From contig NC_015177.1 of assembly GCF_000190735.1 (NCBI RefSeq), positions 1,488,001 to 1,552,000 of the forward strand: a stretch of 64,000 nt of DNA, in the 5' to 3' direction. Source of the DNA: Pseudopedobacter saltans DSM 12145. Lineage in GTDB: Bacteria; Bacteroidota; Bacteroidia; Sphingobacteriales; Sphingobacteriaceae. Below are positions 53,489 through 63,674 of this stretch, piece after piece. Both the position numbers and the translations under genes were made by a program. Under the pieces are notes generated by a model. The model was not told where the DNA came from. It was given only the letters and a program-made list of their open reading frames with translations, and did no database searches. Positions within the stretch are counted from its first letter, which is position 1. Each line of letters starts with the position of its first letter.

Positions 53489-56400
53489 ATGATCGTTTTT
53501 GCTAAAAGCAATAGTGGTAGTATTTACGCCATACATTCTCAAAATCCAATCTCTTCAGAAGACAAAGAAAAACTGAACTGGCTGTTAGACGGCAAAGTAT
53601 TAGACAACAATACTTTAGAGGGATTTTTTAAAGGTCCGCGTAAAGAAATGTTAACTCCGTGGGCAACAAATGCCGTAGAAATTACTCAGAATATGGGTAT
53701 TCAGGGTATTTTACGTATCGAAGAGTTTTCTGAAGTAGACAATGCAAACGCTGCTCACGACAGCATGCTGGAAGTAATTTATAATGGCCTGGGTCAGGAT
53801 ATTTTCGAAATCAATATCAAACCAGAGCCTATTAAATATATTGATGACATTGACACCTTCAATAAAGAAGAAGGTTTGGCATTGAGTGACGAAGAAATAA
53901 ATTACCTGAAATCTGTTGCCGAGAAAAACGGACGTAAACTAACAGATTCTGAAGTTTTTGGTTTTTCTCAGGTAAACTCAGAACACTGCCGTCATAAAAT
54001 ATTCAATGGTCGTTTCATTATAGATGGTGAGGAGAAACCGCTTTCACTATTCAAATTGATTAAGAAAACTACAGAGACCAATCCTAACAAAGTAGTTTCT
54101 GCATATAAAGACAATGTTTCTTTTACCAAAGGGCCAAAAATAGAGCAATTTGCTCCGGCTACACAGGATAAAGCAGACTTCTTCGAAATTAAAGAAGTGG
54201 ATTCTGTTCTTTCTCTGAAAGCTGAGACGCATAACTTCCCTACTACGGTAGAGCCATTCAATGGTGCTGCTACTGGTTCTGGTGGTGAGATCAGAGACAG
54301 GATTGCCGGAGGTATTGGTAGTGCTCCTTTAGCCGGAACCGCGGTTTACATGACCGCTTATTCCCGTTTGGAAGAAGGCAGAACATGGGAAAACGGCATG
54401 GCAGAAAGAAACTGGTTATACCAAACACCTATGGATATCCTGATCAAAGCGTCTAATGGTGCTTCGGATTTCGGAAATAAATTCGGTCAGCCGGTAATCA
54501 ACGGTTCTGTGTTCACTTTCGAGCATCAGGAAAACGGAAAACGTTACGGTTTCGACAAAGTGATTATGCAGGCGGGTGGCGTTGGCTACGGTTTGTATAA
54601 AGACGCTAAAAAGAACGATCCTAAAGCCGGCGATAAAATTGTGGTGATGGGTGGCGATAACTACCGTATTGGTATGGGCGGTTCGGCAGTATCTTCTTTA
54701 GATACCGGAGCTTCTAACAGCGCTATCGAGCTGAACGCTATCCAACGTTCTAACCCCGAAATGCAAAAAAGGGTTTTTAACGCCATCAGGGCGATGATGG
54801 AAAGTGGACATAACCCAATTGTTTCTATCCACGACCATGGTGCTGGCGGTCATTTAAACTGTCTTTCTGAATTGGTGGAAGCTACAGGCGGTAAGATTGA
54901 TCTTGCTAAATTACCTGTGGGCGACCCTACCCTTTCTGCTAAAGAAATCTGCGGAAACGAGTCTCAGGAAAGAATGGGATTGGTAATTCAGGAAAAAGAT
55001 ATCGATACATTACAAAAAGTAGCTGAAAGAGAAAGAGCACCTTTCTATGTGGTTGGTGATATCACCGGCGACCATCAGTTTACTTTTGAATCTTCGGTTA
55101 CCGGCGAAAAACCTATCGACTGGAAACTGGAAGATATGTTCGGTAATCCTCCGAAAACGATTATGAATGACGAGAAACAAAATGATAGTTTCTCTGATAT
55201 CGAATATAAAGAAGAAAAATTAGCAGACTATCTGAATGATGTTCTTCAACTGGAAGCTGTTGCTTGTAAAGACTGGTTAACAAACAAGGTTGACCGTTCT
55301 GTAACAGGTAGAGTTGCCCAACAACAAAACGTAGGTTCTTTACAATTACCATTAAGCAATTTTGGTGCTATGGCTATGGATTACAGAGGAAAAGCTGGCG
55401 TGGCAACTGCTGTTGGACATGCGCCTGCAATTGCTTTGGCTAATCCTGCTGCCGGTTCAAGAATCGCTATTGCTGAATCTTTGGCAAACATCGTTTTTGC
55501 GCCTATCGAAAGTGGTCTTGCTGGTATTTCTTTGAGTGCCAACTGGATGTGGCCTTGTAAAAATAAAGGTGAAGATGCTCGTTTATACGAAGCTGTTGAA
55601 GCGGTAAGTGATTTTGCCTGCGAATTGGGAATCAATATCCCTACAGGTAAAGACTCGTTATCTATGACACAGAAATACAAAGACGGCGTGGTTTACTCTC
55701 CGGGTACTGTTATTATTTCTGCTTCTGGTGAGGTAACAGATGTTAAAAAACATGTTACACCTAATTTGGTAAAAGAAGAAGGTACTGAGTTAATCTATAT
55801 CGATTTAACTAAATCTCCTTTAGCTTTAGGCGGATCTTCTTTTGCACAGGTATTAAATAAAGTTGGAAACAACACTCCTGACATTAAAGATGTAGCTTAT
55901 TTTAAAGCTGCTTTTAATGCTGTTCAGGATTTAATTGAGAATGATCTGGTTCTTGCGGGTCACGACGTTTCTTCCGGTGGTTTAATTACTACTTTATTGG
56001 AAATGTGTTTCGCAGAAAAGAATATCGCTATTAATGCCAATGTTGATTTCTTCAAAGAATCTAGTCTGGTAAAAGTATTATTTGCAGAAAATCCTGCTTT
56101 GGTACTTCAGGTTAAAAATGCGGAAGAGGTTAAAAACGCATTAGCAGCAAAAGGTGTTCAGGCAGAGAAAATAGGTACGGTTGTAAAAGGAAATGAACTG
56201 ACAGTGAACTTAAACGGTAACAGCAAATCTTTCAACGTTGACGATTTAAGAACTACCTGGTACAAAACATCTTATTTATTAGATGCTAAACAAACCAAGC
56301 CAGAATTGGCGAAAGAACGTTTCGAGAATTATACCAACCACGAATTGCAATTCAACTATCCGGCACATTTTACCGGGAAAATGGTTGATTTAGGTTTAGA

Positions 56401-57181
56401 GCATGGCAGAAAAACGAAAAGCGGAATTAAGGCGGCAATCATCAGAGAAAAAGGTGTAAATGGCGACCGTGAGATGGCCTACTCGATGTTCTTAGCTGGT
56501 TTTGACGTAAAAGACGTTCACATGACCGACCTGATTGCAGGTAGAGAAGATCTTTCTGACGTAAACTTTATTGTTTATGTAGGTGGTTTCTCTAACTCCG
56601 ATGTTTTAGGTTCTGCCAAAGGCTGGGCTGGTGCATTCTTGTATAACGAGAAAGCGAAAGCTGCTTTAGATAATTTCTATGCCCGTCCCGACACTTTATC
56701 TTTAGGTGTTTGTAACGGCTGCCAGTTAATGGTAGAATTAGGTTTGATTTATCCTGAGCATCAAGAAAGAGTAAAAATGAAACATAACAGTTCAGGTAAA
56801 TTTGAATCTATCTTCCTGAATGTGAATATTGCTAAAAATACCAACTCGATCTTATTAAAATCTTTGGCTGGTTCTAAATTGGGTATCTGGGTTGCTCACG
56901 GAGAGGGTAAATTCGAATTCCCTTACGAATGCAGCGAATATAACATTGCTATTGGTTACAGCCACGGAACTTATCCTGCAAATCCTAACGGATCGAGAGA
57001 TAATACCGCTGCTATCGTTTCTAAAGATGGCCGTCATTTAGCCATGATGCCTCACTTGGAAAGAGCAATTTTCCCTTGGCAAACTGGTTTCTATCCTAAC
57101 GAAAGAAAATCTGACGAGGTTACGCCTTGGATTGAGGCTTTCGTTAACGCCAGAAAATGGATTGAGGAAAATAAAAAATAA
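53489..57181 (+). CDS. purL: Phosphoribosylformylglycinamidine synthase (single-chain)
   Basis: 1230 residues, the fused large form with synthase and glutaminase in one chain. SEVFGFSQVNSEHCRHKIF and LKAETHNFPTTVEPFNGAATGSGGEIRDR are the FGAR-AT hallmarks (EHCRHK; AETHNFP). The C-terminal GATase has LGVCNGCQLMVELG with the nucleophilic Cys and HGEGKFEFP with the His. It catalyses the ATP- and glutamine-dependent conversion of FGAR to FGAM in purine synthesis. A repeat-containing terminator follows. Confidence 0.97.
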   Translation: MIVFAKSNSGSIYAIHSQNPISSEDKEKLNWLLDGKVLDNNTLEGFFKGPRKEMLTPWATNAVEITQNMGIQGILRIEEFSEVDNANAAHDSMLEVIYNGLGQDIFEINIKPEPIKYIDDIDTFNKEEGLALSDEEINYLKSVAEKNGRKLTDSEVFGFSQVNSEHCRHKIFNGRFIIDGEEKPLSLFKLIKKTTETNPNKVVSAYKDNVSFTKGPKIEQFAPATQDKADFFEIKEVDSVLSLKAETHNFPTTVEPFNGAATGSGGEIRDRIAGGIGSAPLAGTAVYMTAYSRLEEGRTWENGMAERNWLYQTPMDILIKASNGASDFGNKFGQPVINGSVFTFEHQENGKRYGFDKVIMQAGGVGYGLYKDAKKNDPKAGDKIVVMGGDNYRIGMGGSAVSSLDTGASNSAIELNAIQRSNPEMQKRVFNAIRAMMESGHNPIVSIHDHGAGGHLNCLSELVEATGGKIDLAKLPVGDPTLSAKEICGNESQERMGLVIQEKDIDTLQKVAERERAPFYVVGDITGDHQFTFESSVTGEKPIDWKLEDMFGNPPKTIMNDEKQNDSFSDIEYKEEKLADYLNDVLQLEAVACKDWLTNKVDRSVTGRVAQQQNVGSLQLPLSNFGAMAMDYRGKAGVATAVGHAPAIALANPAAGSRIAIAESLANIVFAPIESGLAGISLSANWMWPCKNKGEDARLYEAVEAVSDFACELGINIPTGKDSLSMTQKYKDGVVYSPGTVIISASGEVTDVKKHVTPNLVKEEGTELIYIDLTKSPLALGGSSFAQVLNKVGNNTPDIKDVAYFKAAFNAVQDLIENDLVLAGHDVSSGGLITTLLEMCFAEKNIAINANVDFFKESSLVKVLFAENPALVLQVKNAEEVKNALAAKGVQAEKIGTVVKGNELTVNLNGNSKSFNVDDLRTTWYKTSYLLDAKQTKPELAKERFENYTNHELQFNYPAHFTGKMVDLGLEHGRKTKSGIKAAIIREKGVNGDREMAYSMFLAGFDVKDVHMTDLIAGREDLSDVNFIVYVGGFSNSDVLGSAKGWAGAFLYNEKAKAALDNFYARPDTLSLGVCNGCQLMVELGLIYPEHQERVKMKHNSSGKFESIFLNVNIAKNTNSILLKSLAGSKLGIWVAHGEGKFEFPYECSEYNIAIGYSHGTYPANPNGSRDNTAAIVSKDGRHLAMMPHLERAIFPWQTGFYPNERKSDEVTPWIEAFVNARKWIEENKK

Positions 57182-57204
57182 GAATATCAAAATTTTAAAA
57201 AAGA

Positions 57205-57335
57205 GGGTATCTAAAAGCCACAATGTCGTCATTTCGATGAGCGGAGTGAAGAGAAATCTCTAACAGAGCACTTCTGACAGAGATTCCACACAATCCTACT
57301 CAAGGCGACGGGAGCTTTTAAAGATACCCTTTTTC
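57205..57335 (+). terminator. purL terminator with a REP-like sequence in its loop
   Basis: GGGTATCTAAAAGC (57205-57218) pairs with GCTTTTAAAGATACCC (57314-57329; a two-base bulge) and is followed by TTTTTC. The roughly 95-nt loop contains GTCGTCATTTCGATGAGCGG...GAGAAATCTC, a REP-like sequence of the type seen at 7-10 kb. Confidence 0.7.
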
Positions 57336-57366
57336 ATTAGGCATTTTTGCCGCTTATACTACATTC

Positions 57367-58722
57367 ATGACATCGTTTGAAACGTTAAACTTAATTCAAC
57401 CTATACAAAAAGCCTTAAAGGCTTTAAATTACCAAACCCCCACTCCAATTCAAGCTCAGGCTATTCCACTTATTTTACAACGGAAAGATCTGTTGGGATG
57501 TGCTCAAACGGGAACCGGAAAAACTGCTGCTTTTGCGATCCCTATTTTACAGTTATTGGATGAAGATCTGAAGAAGAACCATCAAAAGAATACCATTAAG
57601 GCATTGATAGTCACGCCAACGCGTGAATTGGCTATTCAGATTGGCGACAGCTTTAGTGATTACGGCAAAAACCTGAGGTTAAAACATGCTGTAATTTTTG
57701 GTGGGGTAAATCAAAAATCGCAGGTAGACGCTTTACAAAAAGGTGTAGATATTTTAGTGGCTACTCCAGGACGTTTGCTGGATCTGATGCATCAAAAGCA
57801 CCTGAGCTTAAAGCATATCAACCTTTTTGTGCTGGACGAAGCTGACAGAATGCTGGACATGGGATTTATTAATGATGTTAAAAAGATTATTGCAGTATTG
57901 CCTCAGCACAGACAATCGCTATTCTTTTCGGCTACCATGCCGCCTGTCATTCAGAAATTGTCTGAAGAGATTTTAAAATCACCTGTTAAGGTAGAAGTTA
58001 CTCCCGTTTCGTCTACTGCAGATACCATTAATCAGACTGTATTTTTTGTAGACAAAAACAATAAGAACGATTTACTGCTCCATATCCTGAAAGACCAGTT
58101 GCTTGATTCTGTTCTGGTATTTACCCGTACGAAACATGGTGCTGACAGGGTTGTGAAAACATTGGCTAAACAGCATATCAAGTCTGCCGCCATACATGGC
58201 AATAAATCTCAAAATGCCAGACAACGCGCTTTAGACGATTTTAAAACTAAAGCTATACGTGTATTGGTTGCTACCGATATTGCTGCCAGAGGTATAGATA
58301 TAGACAGTCTGAAATATGTAATTAACTACGAGATTCCGAATATCCCAGAAACTTATGTGCATAGAATAGGAAGAAGCGGAAGAGCCGGAGCCGAAGGTAT
58401 CGCTATTTCTTTTTGTGATGTAGACGAAAAACCATTTTTAAAGGATATTGAGAAAATCATTGGAAAAAGTGTTCCTCTCGGTGAGGATAATCCTTTCCCT
58501 ATGGAAAACTTTGTTGCCAAAGAAACGAGTAAAAAGCAAGGCAAGAAGCCACAACAGCAGGCTAGAAAACCTGAAGGTAACAAGCCTAAAGCAGCTCATA
58601 AAGGCAAAGATAACGACAGAAAAGAAAACAACTGGAAGAATAAAGAGAGAAGCTTTTCTAAAGAAGGGAATTCACAATCGAACTGGGAATCTAAAAGGAG
58701 AAGATTTAGAAAAAGTAGTTAA
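57367..58722 (+). CDS. DEAD-box RNA helicase (RhlE-like)
   Basis: 451 residues. Motifs in order: Q-motif in LNYQTPTPIQAQAIP; I GCAQTGTGKT; Ia VTPTRELAIQ; DEAD with NLFVLDEADRMLDMGF; SATMPP; IV VFTRTKHGADRV; V VATDIAARGIDI; VI YVHRIGRSGRAG. The C-terminal 65 residues are basic and low-complexity (KKQGKKPQQQARKPEGNKPK), typical for RNA binding. Role: RNA remodelling in ribosome assembly or decay, likely important at low temperature. Confidence 0.95.
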   Translation: MTSFETLNLIQPIQKALKALNYQTPTPIQAQAIPLILQRKDLLGCAQTGTGKTAAFAIPILQLLDEDLKKNHQKNTIKALIVTPTRELAIQIGDSFSDYGKNLRLKHAVIFGGVNQKSQVDALQKGVDILVATPGRLLDLMHQKHLSLKHINLFVLDEADRMLDMGFINDVKKIIAVLPQHRQSLFFSATMPPVIQKLSEEILKSPVKVEVTPVSSTADTINQTVFFVDKNNKNDLLLHILKDQLLDSVLVFTRTKHGADRVVKTLAKQHIKSAAIHGNKSQNARQRALDDFKTKAIRVLVATDIAARGIDIDSLKYVINYEIPNIPETYVHRIGRSGRAGAEGIAISFCDVDEKPFLKDIEKIIGKSVPLGEDNPFPMENFVAKETSKKQGKKPQQQARKPEGNKPKAAHKGKDNDRKENNWKNKERSFSKEGNSQSNWESKRRRFRKSS

Positions 58723-59075
58723 GCTCTACTTTTTTGCCTTGCTAACTCCGTTTTTAGTGTAAAATACCATATAGTTTCAGAGCTTCTTCCTTTACTATTT
58801 TATCCTTCTCCATTAGGGAGAAGGTGCCCAAAGGGCGGATGAGGAAGCAAAAAGAATCTCTCAGAAAATTAGTAAAAATGGAATCGCCTACTATTGAGAT
58901 TGCCTGACTGCCGTCAGGCAGGCTTCGATTCCTCTCAATGACGCCCCTATTTCTGTCATCGCGGGAAGGTACAACGTGGCAATTTCCCAACAACAACTAA
59001 CTAAAAACCAAACAGGGTCTATTCCTGAAGAAATAAACCCTGTTTGGTTTGGTATACGTTCACCAACTATTAGTA
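58723..59075. repeat. Convergent gap with REP-like remnants and shared terminator
   Basis: 353 bp. It contains CTTCTCCATTAGGGAGAAGG, a TGCCTGACTGCCGTCAGGCA palindrome and a GTCATCGCGGGAAGG...AATTTCCC REP-like block. No gene is present. Confidence 0.6.
59005..59050. terminator. Bidirectional terminator between helicase and SlyD-like genes
   Basis: The 14-bp arms AAACCAAACAGGGT (59005-59018) and ACCCTGTTTGGTTT (59037-59050) are perfect complements, with A-rich sequence on the left and T-containing sequence on the right. It lies 26 bp from the SlyD-like stop and serves mainly that gene. Confidence 0.85.
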
Positions 59076-59573
59076 TTAGTGATGATGACCACCTTCTCCA
59101 TGAACGTGACCGTGATCTAACTCTTCTTGAGTCGCTGGTCTTACATCCTGAATAGTTCCGTTGAAATGTAATTCGTGTCCGGCCATCGGATGGTTTAAGT
59201 CAACCAAAACACCATCTTCTGCTATAGATACTACTCTACCTTGGAATTGATTTCCCTGATTATCTTGTAACGGAAGAACAGCTCCCGGCTCAGGCAAACC
59301 ACCCTGATTTGTAAACATATCTTTAGGTAAGCTTACCACCGCAGCCTCATCATATTCGCCGTAAGCATCACCAGCTGATAAAGAGAACGAATAATCATCA
59401 CCTATAGAAAGTCCTATTAAGTTTTCTTCAAATTTTGGAAGCATCATTCCTACTCCAAATAAAAATACCAGGGGTCTGTCTGTAGTAGCGCTTTCTACGT
59501 GTTTTTTTTCTCCATTCTCAGTAATATATAGATCATAAGTTACCGATACTACGTTTTTGTTGTCAATTTTCAT
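59076..59573 (-). CDS. FKBP-type peptidyl-prolyl isomerase, SlyD-like
   Basis: 165 residues. VVSVTYDLYITENGEKKHVE starts the FKBP fold. PLVFLFGVGMMLPKFEENLIGLSIGDDYSFSL is the FKBP core around the IF (insert-in-flap) position, and MAGHELHFNG is the SlyD motif. The His-rich tail (HGHVHGEGGHHH) is a metal-binding SlyD signature. It folds proteins and may handle nickel; it is cytosolic. Confidence 0.93.
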   Translation of the reverse strand: MKIDNKNVVSVTYDLYITENGEKKHVESATTDRPLVFLFGVGMMLPKFEENLIGLSIGDDYSFSLSAGDAYGEYDEAAVVSLPKDMFTNQGGLPEPGAVLPLQDNQGNQFQGRVVSIAEDGVLVDLNHPMAGHELHFNGTIQDVRPATQEELDHGHVHGEGGHHH

Positions 59574-59604
59574 TCTTTAGTTTTTGTGAAGCGGTCAATT
59601 GCTT

Positions 59605-61614
59605 CTATTTTAATATTTGTTTAATTGCGTCTTGTATATTATTCGCTGGCAATTGACAGGTTTTATTTTCACAAACAAAAATCCAAGTACCATTTATAAA
59701 CTTATCTTCCAACAAAGGTAATGTTCCAGATTTACCACCCAAAATTATCTTATTTGGAATATAGTTTTTTTCGAAGTCTTTACGCAGACTTTCTGACATG
59801 CCGCCTGTTATAGCGATTTCATACGTTCCGAATACTTCATCTAACAATAATGAAGCCCAATTTGAATAAGCTGAACCATAAGAAGCCATTTGCGGTTCTA
59901 CAGTTCTTAACATCCCTTTGTAAATATGGCTGTAATCCTCCTGATCGAACAATAAACTTAATTTCCTTAAATTCCATGCCATAACAGAATTGGAAGACGG
60001 AATGACATTATCCATGATTTCATACTTTCTGGCAACAAGCGCTTCGCTTGCATCAGATGTATAAAAAAACATACCTGACTGGGCATCAGAGAAATGTTTT
60101 ATCACATAGTCGCAAAGAGATTTTGCTTTGAATATCCATGCTTCATCAAATGTCACCTCGTAAAGCGAGATAAATGCTTGTGCCAATAAGGCATAGTCAT
60201 CTAAAAAAGCTTCTATTGTTGCTTTACCATTTTTATAATTACGATAAAGCATTCCATCTTCTCTGCAAAGATTGTTTAACAGGAATTTGGCATTATCCAA
60301 AGCCAGTGTTAAAAATTGCTGATCTGCAAAAGCCTTATAGGCATCGCACAAACCTTTTAACATCAAGGCATTCCATGAGGTAAGGATTTTATCGTCCAAA
60401 CCTGGATGTATTCTTTTATTTCTGTATTCGAGTAGTTGGGTTTTACTGTGCTGAATAATTTCGTCCAGCCTTTCAATCGAAATATGAAAGGCTTCGGCAA
60501 TATGCTGCTTTTCTTTCCTTATCCAAAGATGGTTGATTTCCTCTTCTTCCCAGTTACCTTCATCTGTAACCGCGTAATATGCATTAAAAATAGCTGCTTG
60601 CTCTTTATCTAGAATCTTTTCTATTTCCTGCTTATCCCAGGTATAAAATTTTCCTTCAACACCTTCACTATCGGCATCCAGAGCGGAATAAAAACCATAT
60701 TCGGGTGATGTCATTTCCCGTTTTATCCAGTCGTAAGTTTCATAAACAACTTCTTTATAACGCTCATTCTTATAATATTTATAGGCATCGGCATACAGAG
60801 ACATTAATTGTCCATTGTCGTAAAGCATTTTTTCGAAATGCGGGATGTGCCATTCGTGATCTACCGAGTAACGCGCAAACCCACCTCCCAATTGATCATA
60901 AATACCACCCGCAGCCATTTTATCCAAGGTTAACCGGGTAATTACGAATGCGGCATCATCTTTCATCAGGTGTGCAACTTTCATTAAAAAGGCCCAGTTA
61001 TCGGGCATTGGAAATTTAGGTGCGCGGTTTTGTCCGCCTTCCGAAAAATCGAAATGCATTTTCCAGGGCTTGACAATATTTTCGATATGTTCTTGAGTGT
61101 ATTCCTTTTCTTCTTTAACAAAAGACAGACGTTCTGATTGATTGATACCATCCATTAACCGCACAGCATATTCTTCGGCTTCCTGAAGTTTGTTGGCATA
61201 AAAGCCTGCCAGATTATGCAGTATGTTTTTCCAGTCTTCTTTCTGAAAATAAGTTCCTCCATAAATAGGACGCTGATCTGGCAAACAAAAGCAGTTTAAA
61301 GGCCACCCACCCCTACCTGTCATCAGCTGAACGGCATTCATATAGATCTGATCGATATCCGGTCTTTCTTCCCGATCTACCTTAATGCATACAAAATGCT
61401 CATTCATAATCTGCGCCACCTCTTCGTCCTCGAAACTTTCATGTTCCATTACATGACACCAGTGACAGGCTGAATATCCGACACTCACCAGAATCAGTTT
61501 ATTTTCGGCCCTGGCCTTTTCCAGTGCTTCTTTTCCCCACGGAAACCAATCTACCGGATTATGAGCATGCTGCAATAAATAGGGTGATGACTCTTGTGCT
61601 AATCTATTTGCCAT
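59605..61614 (-). CDS. Thioredoxin-domain protein of the YyaL/DUF255 family
   Basis: 669 residues. The N-terminal thioredoxin-like domain ([27 protein letters not shown]) has [17 protein letters not shown], the family's CxxC site, and the rest is an alpha/alpha toroid ([31 protein letters not shown], then [16 protein letters not shown]). The family (spermatogenesis-associated protein 20-like) has no settled function. It is 31 nt from the SlyD-like gene on the same strand. Confidence 0.93.
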   Translation of the reverse strand: MANRLAQESSPYLLQHAHNPVDWFPWGKEALEKARAENKLILVSVGYSACHWCHVMEHESFEDEEVAQIMNEHFVCIKVDREERPDIDQIYMNAVQLMTGRGGWPLNCFCLPDQRPIYGGTYFQKEDWKNILHNLAGFYANKLQEAEEYAVRLMDGINQSERLSFVKEEKEYTQEHIENIVKPWKMHFDFSEGGQNRAPKFPMPDNWAFLMKVAHLMKDDAAFVITRLTLDKMAAGGIYDQLGGGFARYSVDHEWHIPHFEKMLYDNGQLMSLYADAYKYYKNERYKEVVYETYDWIKREMTSPEYGFYSALDADSEGVEGKFYTWDKQEIEKILDKEQAAIFNAYYAVTDEGNWEEEEINHLWIRKEKQHIAEAFHISIERLDEIIQHSKTQLLEYRNKRIHPGLDDKILTSWNALMLKGLCDAYKAFADQQFLTLALDNAKFLLNNLCREDGMLYRNYKNGKATIEAFLDDYALLAQAFISLYEVTFDEAWIFKAKSLCDYVIKHFSDAQSGMFFYTSDASEALVARKYEIMDNVIPSSNSVMAWNLRKLSLLFDQEDYSHIYKGMLRTVEPQMASYGSAYSNWASLLLDEVFGTYEIAITGGMSESLRKDFEKNYIPNKIILGGKSGTLPLLEDKFINGTWIFVCENKTCQLPANNIQDAIKQILK

Positions 61615-61682
61615 TTCTTTTGGTATTATAAAGTTTTGACTTTTCTGCTATATAAATGAACGGTAAAGGTTATTTTTTGTTT

Positions 61683-62588
61683 CTAATAAAGATGGTGCTG
61701 AATGAGCAGAGAACTCAGGTCTTCTTCATCTCCGTTGAACACATTTAAGTCCGTTTTACCTTTTATACCATCTATAGTAGCTTCGTCTGTATGTTGCCAG
61801 AATTTCCATTGGGTATTTTCCAGTTTTAGTTTTGGCTTGTAATAATGCGCTACCCAAAGCGGATAATCATCAAACTTACCCTGTAAATAATCCACATAGA
61901 ATTTGTATCCCGTATAAATAATGGGTTTTACCCTTACTTTTCGTTCTACCTCATCTAAAAAGTCCTGAACATTAGCCTGCAGCTCTTCTTTAGACAAATG
62001 TCCTATTTCTTCTATATCTAAAACTGGTGGCAGGTCGCCCTGTTCGAATTTAGCGGTCTGCATAAAAAATCTGGCCTGCCATATACCAGATTTTCTTGGT
62101 TTAAAGTAATGGTAGGCCCCGCGTATAATATTGTTCTCTTTGCTCTCGCGCCAATTACGTTGGAAATAAGGATCGACAAGGGTTACTCCCTCGGTGGCTT
62201 TCATAAACGCAAAGGATATCTTGACACCATCATCGTTCATGGAATCTACCAAATGCCATTTTATTTTTTGCTGATAGGAAGAAACATCTATCCCATGTAC
62301 ATAAAAACGTCTTGGGACTTTCACATTCAGCTTATCGTAATGCGGATAATCGTTAAATATAAACAGGTCTTTAATCCATCTGCCGGTAGAAACTGTAGTT
62401 CGTATAATTTTTCCGTAATAGAACGGAGAAAACAACAATAAAACTACAATGGCTATAACGATTTTCCATTTGTATTTTTCGGTAAAACTTTTCTTTTTGG
62501 CTTTCCTGGTCCGAGGTTTTCTTGCGGCACTTCTTGTTATTGGATTTTTCTTTCTCGTCGACGGAACTTTGGTAGCTGGCGGCATCAC
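61683..62588 (-). CDS. GH25 lysozyme-like muramidase with membrane anchor
   Basis: 301 residues. The N terminus is strongly basic (TRKKNPITRSAARKPRTRKAKKK), followed by one helix (WKIVIAIVVLLLFSPFYYG) acting as a signal-anchor. The GH25 barrel begins at FYVHGIDVSSYQQKIKW; catalytic acids fit HGIDVS and LDIEEIG. It cleaves the glycan backbone of peptidoglycan, facing the periplasm. The second ATG at 62585 is an equally possible start. Confidence 0.9.
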   Translation of the reverse strand: MMPPATKVPSTRKKNPITRSAARKPRTRKAKKKSFTEKYKWKIVIAIVVLLLFSPFYYGKIIRTTVSTGRWIKDLFIFNDYPHYDKLNVKVPRRFYVHGIDVSSYQQKIKWHLVDSMNDDGVKISFAFMKATEGVTLVDPYFQRNWRESKENNIIRGAYHYFKPRKSGIWQARFFMQTAKFEQGDLPPVLDIEEIGHLSKEELQANVQDFLDEVERKVRVKPIIYTGYKFYVDYLQGKFDDYPLWVAHYYKPKLKLENTQWKFWQHTDEATIDGIKGKTDLNVFNGDEEDLSSLLIQHHLY

Positions 62589-63059
62589 ACTATTTTATTC
62601 GGTAAAAGTACGAAATAGAAACTGGTTTTGGTAAAATTGGATTTACACATTAAGTATGAATCGATTTGTTTTGGCAGTGTTGGGATTCAGGATAAAAGTT
62701 CCCTGAGAAAGTTCGTCATGTTGAGGGATAACGAAACATTTTATCAGAAGCTTGTACTATATCCTTCTTGCATGTGGTATCTTCGCCCATTCAAATCGGG
62801 TCAGAAGGACACAAATATTCATTTCCAGTCCCGTCATGTTGAACAACAGCTAAACATCCCATTTATTAGAATACATATTTGATTTTGGAGACTATACAGG
62901 CCGGTCTGAACTTTATCTTATTGCTTCCTTTATCAGAATCACCCCGCTTTCAATGGAATTATCAATAAAATGTAAACTAAGTAATAAGTTTAAACAAATG
63001 TTTAATTAAACACTTGTTTAGTTTAAACGATTGTTTAAATTTGCGCACTTCTAAAAAAG
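62589..63059. promoter_or_regulatory. Gap with TetR operators and REP-like remnants
   Basis: 471 bp. Solo GTCATGTTGAGG and CGTCATGTTGAAC sequences at about 62718 and 62832 are REP-like. The right end holds three operators (see separate entry). No gene is supported. Confidence 0.65.
62991..63043 (+). promoter_or_regulatory. Three tandem TetR operators overlapping promoter
   Basis: TAAACAAATGTTTA (62991-63004), TAAACACTTGTTTA (63007-63020) and TAAACGATTGTTTA (63024-63037) share the inverted repeat TAAAC-N4-GTTTA at 16-17 bp spacing. The third overlaps the -7 box TAAATTTG (63036-63043). A TTG at 63014-63016 is exactly 19 bp upstream of the -7 box. The start codon at 63060 follows closely. Confidence 0.88.
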
Positions 63060-63674
63060 ATGGACATCAACGCCAAACAAAAAGAGATTTTATTAGTAGC
63101 TGAAGATTTATTCGCTAAAAACGGTTTCGACGGAACTTCTGTTAGAGACATAGCACAAGAAGCAGGCATAAACGTTGCTATGATAAATTACTATTTCGGT
63201 TCTAAGGAAGGGCTTTTAGAAACGCTTGTAAAGGAAAGAGCGGATAACCACAAATTAGATCCCAAAGAATATAATTTTGAAACAGATCCTTTCAAACGTC
63301 TTGACAGAATGATTGAGCATTATATTGAGACTAAAATAGCCAATCAGCATATCTACCAGATACTGTCTACAGAAGCGTCTGTAAAAAAGCGAGTAGTTAA
63401 TTCGGCCAATTTTATTGAACTAAGGAAACATAATATCAACTGCTTAGCAGAAATTGTTGAATATGGATGCCAACAAAAAGCGTTCAGATACTATGACCCT
63501 ATTTTGCTACACACTACCATGATTGGAACATTCATGAATTTCAGGATGAATCAATCAATTTTTGAAGAGTTGTTAAAGACAGATCCGGAACAGGACTTTG
63601 ACCAATTTTTGAGAGAAGGTCTTACTAAACATTTAAAATTTACAATAAAAGCAATATTAACTCATGAAAATTAA
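63060..63674 (+). CDS. TetR/AcrR-family transcriptional regulator
   Basis: 204 residues. The N-terminal HTH is EDLFAKNGFDGTSVRDIAQEAGINVAMINYYFGSKEGLLETLV, the canonical TetR DNA-binding domain (AGIN...NYYFGSKEGLL). The C-terminal ligand domain is variable. The gene overlaps the TolC-family gene by 11 nt and probably represses this operon through the TAAAC-N4-GTTTA operators. Confidence 0.93.
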   Translation: MDINAKQKEILLVAEDLFAKNGFDGTSVRDIAQEAGINVAMINYYFGSKEGLLETLVKERADNHKLDPKEYNFETDPFKRLDRMIEHYIETKIANQHIYQILSTEASVKKRVVNSANFIELRKHNINCLAEIVEYGCQQKAFRYYDPILLHTTMIGTFMNFRMNQSIFEELLKTDPEQDFDQFLREGLTKHLKFTIKAILTHEN

